64,000 nt of DNA, from positions 481,447-545,446 of the forward strand of contig NZ_QUGI01000001.1 of the NCBI RefSeq assembly GCF_003478995.1. The letters are read 5' to 3'. Both the position numbers and the translations under genes were made by a program. This DNA comes from Pseudoflavonifractor sp. AF19-9AC (GTDB lineage Bacteria > Bacillota > Clostridia > Oscillospirales > Oscillospiraceae). The stretch's first letter is position 1; every line of letters starts with the position of its first letter. Below are positions 33,320-42,268 of this stretch, piece after piece. The notes under the pieces are model-generated. The model was not told the origin of the DNA, did not search any database, and worked only from the letters and a program-made list of their open reading frames with translations.

Positions 33320-34258
33320 ATGTTTGTGAAGAACCCGGAATATTTCCTTACCATTGTCAAGGAAAGAAGCATTTCCCGGGCAGCAGAGCACCTCTATCTC
33401 TCCCAGCCCTACCTCAGCCAGTACCTGGCCAAGCTGGAGTCCAATCTGGGTGTGGTACTGCTGGACCGCTCCCATACGCCTTTGCGCCTCACCCCGGCGG
33501 GGGAGCTGTTTTACGCCTATCTGGAGCGGCAGGACTATCTGGACCGGCAGCTGGTCAGCGACCTGCGGGACCTTCAGAATAAGAAGCGGCCCATGCTCCA
33601 CATTGGTGTGTCCCCCTGGCGGGGGTCTACGCTGCTCCCTGATGTGCTGCCCCGGTTTACCAAGGAATATCCGGATGTGCAGGTGGTGCTCCACGAGGCT
33701 CCGGTGCCCGATCTGGCGGATCTGGCGGCGGGCAGCATCACCGACTTCTGCATCATGCACATCCCCGGGGATCTGCAGGATCTGACCTATGAGCTGGTGA
33801 TGCGGGAGCATGTGTTTTTGATCGGAAGCCGGCTGCACCCCCTGGTGCGGGACAGTCAAAGCAGCTATGAGGACCCCCAGCCCTTCCCGGACCTGCGGCT
33901 TTTGGAGCATGAGCGAATCATCATGCTGCCGCCGGACTGGCGGCTGAGCAAGCTGCTGCGCAATACCTTTTCCGTCCACAATGTGGAGCCTCAGAACATT
34001 CTCATTACCACCAATAACACCACAGCCATCAATCTGGTGGCCGAAAATATGGGCTTTGCCTTCCTGCAGGAGAGCGGCATTTCCCGTACGCCTTATCTGG
34101 ATCGCCTGGCCTGCTTTACCATTGGTGACCCGCCGCTCACCTGTCCCATGGCGGTGGTTTATAAAAAGAATGGATTCCTGTCCCCGGCTGCCCGTACCTT
34201 CATTGACTTGACCAAGGAATACTATAGCCGCTTTGACCGCAAGGACTGGGACGTCTGA
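33320..34258 (+). CDS. LysR-family regulator
   Basis: A 312-residue regulator: N-terminal winged helix (EYFLTIVKERSISRAAEHLYLSQPYLSQYLAKLE), linker helix, then a periplasmic-binding-like effector domain starting PMLHIGVSPWRGSTLLP. ATG 33320 follows GGAGGTG by 7 bases; an upstream TTG at 33299 is less likely. A TATAAT box lies at 33281-33286. It lies 36 bases upstream of the formate/nitrite channel gene in the same direction, so it may be co-transcribed with and control it. Confidence 0.88.
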   Translation: MFVKNPEYFLTIVKERSISRAAEHLYLSQPYLSQYLAKLESNLGVVLLDRSHTPLRLTPAGELFYAYLERQDYLDRQLVSDLRDLQNKKRPMLHIGVSPWRGSTLLPDVLPRFTKEYPDVQVVLHEAPVPDLADLAAGSITDFCIMHIPGDLQDLTYELVMREHVFLIGSRLHPLVRDSQSSYEDPQPFPDLRLLEHERIIMLPPDWRLSKLLRNTFSVHNVEPQNILITTNNTTAINLVAENMGFAFLQESGISRTPYLDRLACFTIGDPPLTCPMAVVYKKNGFLSPAARTFIDLTKEYYSRFDRKDWDV

Positions 34259-34294
34259 GCGGAACAATCGTGTGGAAGAAAGAGGAAGGATCGT

Positions 34295-35125
34295 ATGAAT
34301 CAGAACAATTATTATTCCCCCGTTGAGGTAACCTCCATGTATGCTGCGGCAGGGGCGGACAAGACCAAAAAGCCCGCGATCGTGCTGATTCTGCTGGGTA
34401 TTCTGGCCGGCGCTATTATCGCGCTGGGCAGCGCCGCTACCAACACCGCTATCTATGGCATTGCCGATACCTGGACGGCCCGCACCATCTGCGGACTTCT
34501 GTTCCCCTTTGGCCTGGGCATGATCGTTATGACCGGAACTGAGCTCTTTACCGGCAACAGCCTCATTACCATCTCGGTTCTGGACCGGCGCTGTTCTGTC
34601 ATGGGCATGCTGCGCAACTGGGTGATTGTCTACCTGGCCAACTTCGTGGGCTCTCTGCTGGTGGCTGCGGGCTGTGCCTTCTTTGGTCAGATGAACTACT
34701 CTGGCGGACAGCTGGCGGTCTTTACCATGAAGCTGGCCGCAGGCAAATGTGCCCTGCCCTTCCAGAATGCTTTGGTGCTGGGCTTCTTCTGTAACCTCTT
34801 GGTGTGTCTGGGCGTTATACTGGCCATGTCGGGCAAGGACAATGCCAGCCGGATTCTGGGCGCGTTCCTGCCGGTGTGCTACTTTGTGATCTGCGGCTTT
34901 GAGCACTGTGTGGCCAACATGTACTATATCCCCGCCGGCCTGCTGGCCAAGACGGTGCCCGCTTATGCTCAGCTGGCCGCCGAGATGGGGGTAGACCTGT
35001 CTGCTCTCACCTGGGGCAACTTTGTGGTGAAGAACCTTGTGCCCGTCACCATCGGAAATATTCTGGGCGGTGCGGCGCTGGGTGCTGTGCTTTGGTTCTG
35101 CTATCGGCCCAAGAAAGCGGCTTAA
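34295..35125 (+). CDS. Formate/nitrite transporter (FNT) family channel
   Basis: A 276-residue membrane protein with six helices and FNT signatures: the N-terminal YYSPVEV, MTGTELFTGNSL, and GFEHCVANMYYIPAGL containing the channel His. FNT pentamers move formate, nitrite or hydrosulfide with protons. Which anion is used here cannot be told. It follows a LysR gene and ends in a strong terminator. Confidence 0.9.
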   Translation: MNQNNYYSPVEVTSMYAAAGADKTKKPAIVLILLGILAGAIIALGSAATNTAIYGIADTWTARTICGLLFPFGLGMIVMTGTELFTGNSLITISVLDRRCSVMGMLRNWVIVYLANFVGSLLVAAGCAFFGQMNYSGGQLAVFTMKLAAGKCALPFQNALVLGFFCNLLVCLGVILAMSGKDNASRILGAFLPVCYFVICGFEHCVANMYYIPAGLLAKTVPAYAQLAAEMGVDLSALTWGNFVVKNLVPVTIGNILGGAALGAVLWFCYRPKKAA

Positions 35126-35141
35126 GGCTGCATACATAAAG

Positions 35142-35174
35142 AGCCTCTCTTCCGTAGGGAAGAGAGGCTTTTTT
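35142..35174. terminator. Terminator between the FNT and VanZ-like genes
   Basis: A 12-bp stem, AGCCTCTCTTCC (35142-35153) with GGAAGAGAGGCT (35158-35169), a GTAG loop and a T-run. It serves the plus-strand gene and overlaps the end of the convergent gene. Confidence 0.9.
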
Positions 35175-35544
35175 ATGTTCTGGAGAAGCACCGGCGGGCC
35201 AGCAGATAGCCCAGCGCGCCCACCTGATAGGCCAAAAAATCGAAGGGGTCAAAGACAGCTCCTGCCTTCCACAGGGGAGCCAGAACCTCCCACACAAAGC
35301 CGCAGGCCAACAGCAGGGGGACCGTTTGCTTCCAGGAGCGAATGGCGGGCAGACGGCCCAGCCGCAGCAGAGCATCCGCCCAGGCGGCCAGGAAAAGTCC
35401 GGCAAAGAGGTCGTTGGCGTAGCACACCAGAAACCACCGGACAAAACCGGCGGTCACATGGCGCAGCCAGAAGCGGTTCACCATGTAAAAGCCGGCGGCT
35501 CCTGTACACAGCAGCAGGTCCGCACACAGGATCCGCCGCCTCAT
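35173..35544 (-). CDS. Small VanZ-like membrane protein
   Basis: A 123-residue protein with about four hydrophobic segments and a C-terminal FDPFDFLAYQVGALGYLLAR that resembles the end of VanZ-like proteins. It overlaps the upstream XRE/zinc-ribbon gene by 4 bases and is co-transcribed with it. Function unknown; VanZ relatives can affect glycopeptide susceptibility, but nothing here shows that. Confidence 0.65.
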   Translation of the reverse strand: MRRRILCADLLLCTGAAGFYMVNRFWLRHVTAGFVRWFLVCYANDLFAGLFLAAWADALLRLGRLPAIRSWKQTVPLLLACGFVWEVLAPLWKAGAVFDPFDFLAYQVGALGYLLARRCFSRT

Positions 35545-36254
35545 AGGATGGATAACAGCAGGACCGTAAGGATGATTCCCACCACCACGGCCCCCACCAT
35601 GCCCCAGAAGGAGAGGGGCTTTCGGTCCGAGGTCAGCTTCAGCTGGCGGTGGGAGAGGGAGGTCTGCCGCAACAGTTCCTCCGGTGTGTCCCCTGCCACG
35701 TCAGGATAGAAGAAGAAGTAGCCTTCATAGGGGCCGGCGATCGCCTCCAGAATTTTGTCCACCTGGTGGGGCGAGAGCCCTTGGCCCAGGATGATGGGGG
35801 CCTCGTCCGTCAAAGCCTCTGCCTCCCAGGTGTTGAGGGGGTGTGCCAGGGGAGAATCCTCATCAAAGTAGCCGGTGCGGGAGAGCTTCTTCAGTTCGTC
35901 CACGGGACGGACCCACTCGCAGGGGGTGAGTAGAAGGGTGTAGCCGCATTCCGATGCCCCAAGTAAATGAAATCCGCAGCCAGGACAGAATTTATCCATA
36001 GGGGTGATGATCCCACCGCAGCTGGGGCACAGGGCCGGGGGCCGCTCGTCGGCGTGTTCCTCCCCCAGCAGCAGCCAGTCGGCGGAGACGCCGAACAACC
36101 GGCACATCTCGGTGATGTAGGCCACATCCGGGTTGGTCTGGCCGCTCTCCCATTTGCTCACCGCCTGGCGGGATACGCCCAGCTTTTCACCCAGTTGCTC
36201 CTGGGACAGTCCGGCCTTCTTCCGGGCCAGAGAAATACGCTCATATAATTCCAT
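35541..36254 (-). CDS. XRE regulator with zinc ribbon and C-terminal membrane anchor
   Basis: A 237-residue protein. The N-terminal helix-turn-helix reads GLSQEQLGEKLGVSRQAVSKWE. A zinc ribbon (CPSCGG...CPGCGF, about 76-94) follows, then a middle domain and a C-terminal transmembrane helix (GAVVVGIILTVLLLSIL). ATG 36254 follows GGAGG by 6 bases; five further in-frame codons upstream lack a site. A membrane-tethered regulator; the ligand is unknown. Coupled to the VanZ-like gene. Confidence 0.82.
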   Translation of the reverse strand: MELYERISLARKKAGLSQEQLGEKLGVSRQAVSKWESGQTNPDVAYITEMCRLFGVSADWLLLGEEHADERPPALCPSCGGIITPMDKFCPGCGFHLLGASECGYTLLLTPCEWVRPVDELKKLSRTGYFDEDSPLAHPLNTWEAEALTDEAPIILGQGLSPHQVDKILEAIAGPYEGYFFFYPDVAGDTPEELLRQTSLSHRQLKLTSDRKPLSFWGMVGAVVVGIILTVLLLSIL

Positions 36255-36409
36255 GGGCAGCCTCCTCAATCAAGCATGTCAGCTTCCTTTTTCTGTCTCC
36301 AAGATACCAAAGATAGGGCCCAAACACAAGAAAAAGAAGCTGGAAGTTTGTCAACCTCAGGTTGACAAGGGCGGATTCGGGCAAAAAGAGGGGAAAAGAG
36401 GGCTTGGTC

Positions 36410-36441
36410 TTGACACCCGGGCCGGGGGATGATAATATAAT
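36410..36441 (+). promoter_or_regulatory. Promoter of the cysE-cysS operon
   Basis: TTGACA (36410-36415) precedes an AT-rich -10 region containing GATAAT and TATAAT (36431-36441). The spacer is 15 or 20 bases depending on the -10 chosen. The T-box leader begins just downstream. Confidence 0.65.
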
Positions 36442-36454
36442 GTCCTGTAAGCGC

Positions 36455-36668
36455 GAGGAACGGAAGAGTAGCATCCACGGCAAAGAACAGAGAGGGCCCT
36501 TCACCGGCTGAAAGGGGGCCTGCGGCGGCGGGATGTGAAGTGCGTCCGGGAGCGCGGCGGGTAATGCCGCCCGGTTCGGCCCCGATATTGGCCGGATGAG
36601 TGAAAAATGAGAGTGGAACCGCGATTTTGTCGCCTCTTATGCCTGTGCCGGGCATGGGAGGCTTTTTT
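36455..36668 (+). promoter_or_regulatory. T-box riboswitch, probably cysteine-specific
   Basis: The leader contains the T-box sequence AGAGTGGAACCGCG (36610-36623), which pairs with the uncharged tRNA acceptor end. A terminator follows at 36632-36662 (GCC.../...GGC stem) with TTTTTT. A candidate specifier codon TGC (Cys) lies at 36541-36543 in the Stem I region. Both downstream genes serve cysteine, so uncharged tRNA-Cys would switch the operon on. Confidence 0.85.
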
Positions 36669-36728
36669 GTACCCTTTGGACCGGTGCAGGGCCTTGTCAA
36701 CCCAGTCTGACCGGAAAAAGGAGGAGCC

Positions 36729-37418
36729 ATGTTCAAATCACTCAGCGAGCTTTTGGGGGCCTACCAGCGCCGGGATCCGGCGGCCCGCTCCAAGCTGGAA
36801 ATCTTTTTGCTGTACCAGGGTGTCCACGCCGTGCTGTATCACCGGCTGGCCCACTGGCTATACTGTCACCACTGCAAGTTTCTGGCCCGTTTCGTCTCCC
36901 AATGGAGCCGCTTTTGGACGGGAATTGAAATTCACCCCGGAGCCAAGATCGGCCGCCGCCTGGTCATTGACCATGGCATGGGCATCGTCATCGGCGAGAC
37001 CGCCGAGGTGGGGGATGACTGCCTCATCTATCACGGCGTCACCCTGGGCGGCACGGGCAAGGACCACGGCAAGCGTCACCCCACCATTGGGAACAACGTG
37101 CTGCTGAGCTGCGGGGCCAAGGTGCTGGGCCCCTTTAAGGTGGGGGACAACGCCCGCATTGCCGCCAACGCTGTGGTGCTCACCGGGGTGCCCCCCGATG
37201 CCACCGCCGTAGGAATTCCCGCCCAGATTGTCCGCATTGCCGGCCGCACCACCCACTACGCCGACGACGTGGACCAGACCAGTGTGGAGAACCCCACTTT
37301 GGAAAAGCTTTCCGCCCTGTCTGCCCGGCTGGAGCTGGTGGAGCGCCTGCTGGATGAGCAGTTTATGGCCGGAAAAGGGCTGTCCGCCTCAGAGCGTCCT
37401 GTACAAACCGAAGAATAA
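36729..37418 (+). CDS. cysE: Serine O-acetyltransferase
   Basis: A 229-residue enzyme transferring acetyl from acetyl-CoA to L-serine, the first step of cysteine synthesis. It has the CysE N-terminal helices (QGVHAVLYHRLAHWLY), a left-handed beta-helix of hexapeptide repeats (IEIHPGAKIG, DHGMGIVIGETA) and the active-site YHGVTLGGTGKDHGKRHPT. GGAGG precedes ATG 36729. It lies under T-box control and 27 bases before cysS. Confidence 0.95.
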   Translation: MFKSLSELLGAYQRRDPAARSKLEIFLLYQGVHAVLYHRLAHWLYCHHCKFLARFVSQWSRFWTGIEIHPGAKIGRRLVIDHGMGIVIGETAEVGDDCLIYHGVTLGGTGKDHGKRHPTIGNNVLLSCGAKVLGPFKVGDNARIAANAVVLTGVPPDATAVGIPAQIVRIAGRTTHYADDVDQTSVENPTLEKLSALSARLELVERLLDEQFMAGKGLSASERPVQTEE

Positions 37419-37445
37419 CATGTTCAAATAAGGGAGAAGAACACT

Positions 37446-38894
37446 ATGCTGCTTTATAATTCCGCAACCCATAAAAAAGAAGAGTTCCAGACCCACACCC
37501 CCGGCCATGTGGAGATGTACACCTGCGGCCCCACGGTGTACCACTTTGCCCACATCGGCAACCTCCGCTCTTACATCATGGAGGACGTGCTGGAGAAGTT
37601 CCTGCGCTACGATGGCTATGACGTCAACCGGGTCATGAACATCACCGACGTGGGCCACCTGGCTTCCGACGCGGACACCGGCGAGGATAAGATGCTCAAG
37701 GGCGCCAAGCGGGAGCACAAGACGGTGATGGAGATCGCCCAGTTCTATACCGACGCCTTTTTTGCCGACTGCCGCAAGCTGAACATCCGCCGTCCCGATA
37801 CCGTCCAGCCCGCCACCGGCTGCATCGACGAGTATATCAAGATCGTCACTGGCCTGCTGGACAAGGGCTACGCCTATGTGGCCGGAGGAAACGTGTACTT
37901 CGACTCCTCCAAGCTGGACCGGTACTATGTCTTCAATGACCACGACGAGGAGGATCTGGCCGTGGGCGTCCGGGAGGGCGTGGAGGAGGACACCAACAAG
38001 CGCAACAAGAACGACTTCGTCCTCTGGTTCACCAAGTCCAAGTTTGAGGACCAGGCCCTGAAGTGGGATTCCCCCTGGGGCGTGGGCTATCCCGGCTGGC
38101 ACATCGAGTGCTCCGGCATCTCCCTGAAGTACAACGGCGAGTACCTGGACCTCCACTGCGGCGGCATTGACAATGCCTTCCCCCACCACACCAATGAGAT
38201 TGCCCAGTCGGAGTCCTTCCTGGGCCACCCCTGGTGCAAGCAGTGGTTCCATGTCCATCACCTGAACACCACCTCCGGCAAGATGTCCAAGTCCAAGGGC
38301 GAGTTCCTCACCGTCTCCCTGCTGGAGGAGAAGGGCTACGATCCTCTGGCCTACCGCTTTTTCTGCCTGCAGAGCCACTACCGCAAGGGTCTGGTCTTCT
38401 CCTGGGAGAACCTGGACAACGCTGCGGGCGCCTATCAGAAGCTGATCGCCAAGATCGCCGCGCTGAATCCCCAGGACGGGGAGGTGGACCAGGCCGTGCT
38501 GGAGGAGTACAAGGCCAAGTTCACCCAGCAGGTGGGCAACGACCTGAACACCTCCATGGGCGTCACCGCTCTCTATGATGCCCTGAAGGCCAAGACCAAC
38601 GGGGCCACCAAGCTGGCCATTCTGGACAGCTTTGACCAGGTCCTGTCCCTGTCCCTGCTGGACAAGGCGGACAAGCTCCGTGAGGAGCAGGCCAAGGCCA
38701 AGACCGCTCAGTCCGCCGGTGGCTACACCGTCACCGGCGAGGGCGATGCCGCCATCGACGCCCTGGTGCTGGCCAGAGGCGAGGCCAAGAAGGCCAAGAA
38801 CTTTGCTGAGGCCGACCGCATCCGTGACGAGCTGAAGCAGCAGGGCATTGAGGTGACCGACGTGCCCGGCGGCGCGGTGTGGAAGCGTGTGTAA
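37446..38894 (+). CDS. cysS: Cysteinyl-tRNA synthetase
   Basis: A 482-residue class I synthetase. The HIGH motif reads HIGN (about 36-39) and the second motif KMSKSKGE is present. Zinc ligands include the Cys in MYTCGPTVY and the Cys/His set around WHIECSG and HHTNE. It charges tRNA-Cys. Placing cysE and cysS in one T-box operon ties cysteine synthesis to its use. Confidence 0.96.
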   Translation: MLLYNSATHKKEEFQTHTPGHVEMYTCGPTVYHFAHIGNLRSYIMEDVLEKFLRYDGYDVNRVMNITDVGHLASDADTGEDKMLKGAKREHKTVMEIAQFYTDAFFADCRKLNIRRPDTVQPATGCIDEYIKIVTGLLDKGYAYVAGGNVYFDSSKLDRYYVFNDHDEEDLAVGVREGVEEDTNKRNKNDFVLWFTKSKFEDQALKWDSPWGVGYPGWHIECSGISLKYNGEYLDLHCGGIDNAFPHHTNEIAQSESFLGHPWCKQWFHVHHLNTTSGKMSKSKGEFLTVSLLEEKGYDPLAYRFFCLQSHYRKGLVFSWENLDNAAGAYQKLIAKIAALNPQDGEVDQAVLEEYKAKFTQQVGNDLNTSMGVTALYDALKAKTNGATKLAILDSFDQVLSLSLLDKADKLREEQAKAKTAQSAGGYTVTGEGDAAIDALVLARGEAKKAKNFAEADRIRDELKQQGIEVTDVPGGAVWKRV

Positions 38895-38924
38895 AGTAAA
38901 TATACCTGCCATAAGAAGAAACAA

Positions 38925-38960
38925 AAAACGAGGCGTCTCCCATGGGAGACGCCTCGTTTT
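38925..38960. terminator. Bidirectional terminator cysS/dac
   Basis: A perfect 36-base palindrome (38925-38942 with 38943-38960) with A/T runs at the ends, between convergent genes. Confidence 0.92.
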
Positions 38961-38972
38961 GTATTTTATCAC

Positions 38973-40376
38973 TTACAGACGATCCAGAATCTGACAGAAA
39001 ACCGTGGCCGCTTCCCCGCGGGTGAGCTGTCCGCCGGGATGGAGGAGACCGTCGCTGCCGCCGGAGAAGAGCCCCAGGGCGGTGATGTTATTGACCCCTT
39101 GCTGTGCCCAGGGGGAGACACTTGCACTGTCCGGGAAGGTGGGACCCTGTGCCTGAGGGGGACGGAGAGCGTTGTTGAGAATCACCATGGCCTGTTCCCG
39201 GCTGATGGCGGAGTCGGGGGAGAAGGCACCGTATCCTGTGCCGGCCACCAGCCCCGGGGAGGCGGCCCGGAGGATTTCGGCCTGAGCCCAGTAGTCATCC
39301 AGGTCGGTGAATTGGGGCGTTGTCCCCTCGGGCAGGGCGTCCAGAGCGCCCCGGGGCCCCAGAGCGGAGACCAGCATGGCGGTAAATTCACCGCGGGTGA
39401 TGGGCTCGTAGGGCCGGAATTTTCCACCCCGCGTGTGAAGGGCAATGCCGGTTTCGGCCAGCCGTTCAATGTTGGCGCGGGCCCAGTGGTCCGCAATATC
39501 ATCAAAATAGAAGGAGTTCTCATCCAGCCACTGGAAGCCGTAGTCCAGAATGGTGGCGGTATCCGTGTGGCGGTGAGTGTCGTTGTTGGACTTCATGACC
39601 ACTGCAATGATCCGGCGGCCGTCCCGGACCGCGGTGGCGGACAGGCAGTAGCCGGCCTCCGGGATGGTGCCGGTTTTGAAGCCGTCGCAGCCCTCATAAT
39701 AGTGATCGGTGAGCAGCTTGTTGGTGTTGGGGTAAGTCTTGCCGTTAAACTCCACAGAGGGGAGGGAGGTGTACTCCAGAATCTGGGGGAACCGGTCAAT
39801 GAACTCCCGGATCAGGATGGCCACCGAGCGGGCAGTGAGATAGTGGGGGAATGCTCCGTGACAGTTTTCGTACTCACCTACCATGCCCAGACGCTGAGCG
39901 GTCTGGTTCATCCGGGCCACAAAGGCCTCTTCGCTGCCGGAGATAAACTCCGCCATCACAATACAGCTGGCGCTGGCGGAGGGGATCAGGATGAGCTTGA
40001 GCAGGGTTTCCACGCTGACCTCGCCTCCGGAGGGGAGGGGCACCATGGCCGGGTAGCTGGAGTCACGGGACTTGCGGGCATTTTCCGCGCTGATGGGCAC
40101 CATGGTGTCCAGAGTAAAGGTGCCCGCTTCCAGCTCCTCAAAAATGATGTAGGCGGTCATGATTTTGGTCATAGAGGCTGGAACACGGAGGGAGTCGGTA
40201 TCCTTGGCATAAATGGTTTCGCCGGTGTCATAGTCGATGACAATGGCGCTTTCTGCGTAGATCTCCGGCTTGTCCGGTTGGGAGGCGGAGACGGGGACAA
40301 GGCTCAGGAGGAGCAGCAAAGCCAAAAGAACCGATGCGAACCTGCGTTTAGTGGAAGCGGATTTCACAAGATCCAT
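38973..40376 (-). CDS. D-Ala-D-Ala carboxypeptidase with SLH repeats
   Basis: A 467-residue secreted peptidase S11 (DacA/PBP5-type). It has a signal peptide (RRFASVLLALLLLLSLVPVSA), catalytic SMTK (Ser68/Lys71) and KTG (235-237). The middle SxN motif reads Ser-Ala-Ser (134-136) instead of SAN/SGN, an unusual change at a catalytic position. From about residue 290 there are three S-layer homology repeats (FDDIADHWARANIERLAETG; FTDLDDYWAQAEILRAASPG; FPDSASVSPWAQQGVNNITA), which bind cell-wall polymers. Trims peptidoglycan stem peptides. Monocistronic. Confidence 0.88.
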   Translation of the reverse strand: MDLVKSASTKRRFASVLLALLLLLSLVPVSASQPDKPEIYAESAIVIDYDTGETIYAKDTDSLRVPASMTKIMTAYIIFEELEAGTFTLDTMVPISAENARKSRDSSYPAMVPLPSGGEVSVETLLKLILIPSASASCIVMAEFISGSEEAFVARMNQTAQRLGMVGEYENCHGAFPHYLTARSVAILIREFIDRFPQILEYTSLPSVEFNGKTYPNTNKLLTDHYYEGCDGFKTGTIPEAGYCLSATAVRDGRRIIAVVMKSNNDTHRHTDTATILDYGFQWLDENSFYFDDIADHWARANIERLAETGIALHTRGGKFRPYEPITRGEFTAMLVSALGPRGALDALPEGTTPQFTDLDDYWAQAEILRAASPGLVAGTGYGAFSPDSAISREQAMVILNNALRPPQAQGPTFPDSASVSPWAQQGVNNITALGLFSGGSDGLLHPGGQLTRGEAATVFCQILDRL

Positions 40377-40456
40377 CTCCTTTACAAAAACTTTACTGCT
40401 TTAATGAAAGCGCAATTAGCCCCAAAAGTCAAGGGCTTAAGCGGGAAAGAAATTGC

Positions 40457-40485
40457 TTGCCGAAAAAAATGGGGCAGGATATAAT
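40457..40485 (+). promoter_or_regulatory. Promoter of the M15 peptidase gene
   Basis: TTGCCG (40457-40462), a 17-base spacer and TATAAT (40480-40485), about 50 bases before the start. Confidence 0.8.
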
Positions 40486-40535
40486 GAAGGGCAATAGAGG
40501 AGTGTCCACCGCTGCTGAGAAACGGAGGTAGACCA

Positions 40536-42068
40536 ATGATGCGAAATCTGACGGCCCTGCTTCTGGCAGGAGCCCTGTTGTGTTCCCTGAGCGCCTGTGG
40601 ACCAGGCGGCCAAGGGGAGGAGGTATCTTCCAGCCATGCATCGGCCAGCAGTTTGGTTCCGCCGGAGCCCATGCCCGACGTTCCCGGGGAGGATGAGCTC
40701 CCGCTGGAGCCGGAAGAACCACAGGTTCCGGCCCACACGCTGGAGTGGGAGAACGATCACAGGCTGGAAACTGAGTTTCGTCCGGAGAATCACGGCGGAC
40801 TGGAGCTGCCGGTACGGGGAGCCACGGGATATACTTCCGTAGAACTGGGACTATGGGAGATCCGGCCGGATCAGATGCCAAAACCGGAGCCGGAGCCGGC
40901 TGCTGTGAAAGAAGAGAAGGGCGAAGATACCGCACAGCCGGCGGAAGGTGGTACAGGCCAAACGGAGCAGGATCACTCCAACGGCGGGGAACCGGCAGAG
41001 CAGTCTCCTGCCCGGGAGGAGACGGGATCCACAGAGGATCAAACAGAACAGGGCTCGTCGGAAAGCGAAACAGCAGATCAGGAGCCCTCGGATGCACCGG
41101 ATGCTGTGGACCAGGCCGGGGGAGAACAGCCGGAGCCCGTTCAGCCAGAGCCGGAACCCGAACCCGAACCGGATCCCTTTGCGGGGGCCATGGCGGTGCT
41201 GAAGCCGGGCACGCCCTTCACCATTCTGGAGGAGCAGAAGGACTGGTGGCGGGTTCGATGTGAGCAGGGAACGGGCTGGGTGGAGCACCGCTACTGTATG
41301 ATCAATCTGCCCGATGTCATTCCCTCCATGGTGTACCATGCCACCAACAGCTTCAGCTCGCTCTATCGCACCAGCGGTAAAAGCATTTCCGGTATTACTG
41401 GCAATGCCTTCTATACCGGGAAGCGCTACAATGAGCGGCTGGGACGGGAGGAGTACATGATGCCGGTGCTCTACTCCATGGCGCTGAAAATCGCTCAGGC
41501 CCAGCGGGCCGCTCTGGAGGAGGGCAATACACTGGTGCTCTATGAGGGCTACCGGCCGTACAGCACCCAGAAAGCGGTGCGGGATGCGGTGAGCAAGATG
41601 GCGGAGCGGGACCCTGTGGTGAAGGAGGGGGTAAGTGACCCGCCCTGGAGCCAGACCTGGTTTATTTCCAATGGCTACTCCAACCATCAGAAGGGATTTG
41701 CCATCGACGTAAGTCTGGGCAAGGTGTGGGACACGGAGGTACAGCAGTGCGGGAGCTATTCCTATCTGAGAATAACAGACTACTCCCTTTATGAAATGCC
41801 CACCCAGATGCACGAGCTGAGCATGGCAGCGGCTACCTTTACCGCACCGGTGGCAGTTAACTCGGCCACAGCCTGGAAATCCGCCCAGCTGGCGGAAGGG
41901 ATGAACGAACCAGCTTTGGGCTTGCAGCGCTACTGCGCCGGAGCAGGGCTGACTCCCTTGGCCTCGGAGTGGTGGCATTTCAACGATTTGGAGACCAGAG
42001 CAAAGGTCCTGGAACGATCCGGGACAGGCGGATTTGAAATTAAGGTGTGCTTGAGCTCGGCGCCGTGA
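40536..42068 (+). CDS. Lipoprotein D-Ala-D-Ala dipeptidase/carboxypeptidase (peptidase M15)
   Basis: A 510-residue lipoprotein (lipobox LSAC, Cys21). A long low-complexity acidic/Pro-rich linker (about 25-210, rich in Glu, Gln and Pro, with an EP repeat) leads to an SH3-like segment (PFTILEEQKDWWRVRCEQG) and a C-terminal M15 VanX/VanY-like domain. Zinc motifs are SNHQKGFAIDV (SxHxxGxAxD) and EWWHF. It would cut D-Ala-D-Ala peptides at the cell surface. GGAGG precedes ATG 40536. Confidence 0.85.
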   Translation: MMRNLTALLLAGALLCSLSACGPGGQGEEVSSSHASASSLVPPEPMPDVPGEDELPLEPEEPQVPAHTLEWENDHRLETEFRPENHGGLELPVRGATGYTSVELGLWEIRPDQMPKPEPEPAAVKEEKGEDTAQPAEGGTGQTEQDHSNGGEPAEQSPAREETGSTEDQTEQGSSESETADQEPSDAPDAVDQAGGEQPEPVQPEPEPEPEPDPFAGAMAVLKPGTPFTILEEQKDWWRVRCEQGTGWVEHRYCMINLPDVIPSMVYHATNSFSSLYRTSGKSISGITGNAFYTGKRYNERLGREEYMMPVLYSMALKIAQAQRAALEEGNTLVLYEGYRPYSTQKAVRDAVSKMAERDPVVKEGVSDPPWSQTWFISNGYSNHQKGFAIDVSLGKVWDTEVQQCGSYSYLRITDYSLYEMPTQMHELSMAAATFTAPVAVNSATAWKSAQLAEGMNEPALGLQRYCAGAGLTPLASEWWHFNDLETRAKVLERSGTGGFEIKVCLSSAP

Positions 42069-42177
42069 AGAAAAAACATTGGCGAAAGTCGGCCGCAGAG
42101 GTGGAAGAAGTGCGATAAATGAAAAGCACAGCGCCGTATGATAGCAAAAAAATTTCCTGTTAGAGAGGAAAAAATGA

Positions 42178-42206
42178 TTGACAAAGTCGGTAAGCTATGT
42201 TATTCT
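42178..42206 (+). promoter_or_regulatory. Promoter of the rubrerythrin gene
   Basis: TTGACA (42178-42183), a 17-base spacer and TATTCT (42201-42206). Confidence 0.85.
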
Positions 42207-42217
42207 TTAGGCACAGT

Positions 42218-42235
42218 TAATAATAATAATAATAA
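42218..42235 (+). repeat. (TAA)6 microsatellite in the rubrerythrin leader
   Basis: Six tandem TAA triplets lie between the -10 box and the ribosome-binding site. Replication slippage could change leader length and possibly expression. Confidence 0.9.
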
Positions 42236-42268
42236 TTCCTATTTATTTACATGAGGAGGAAATTGATT

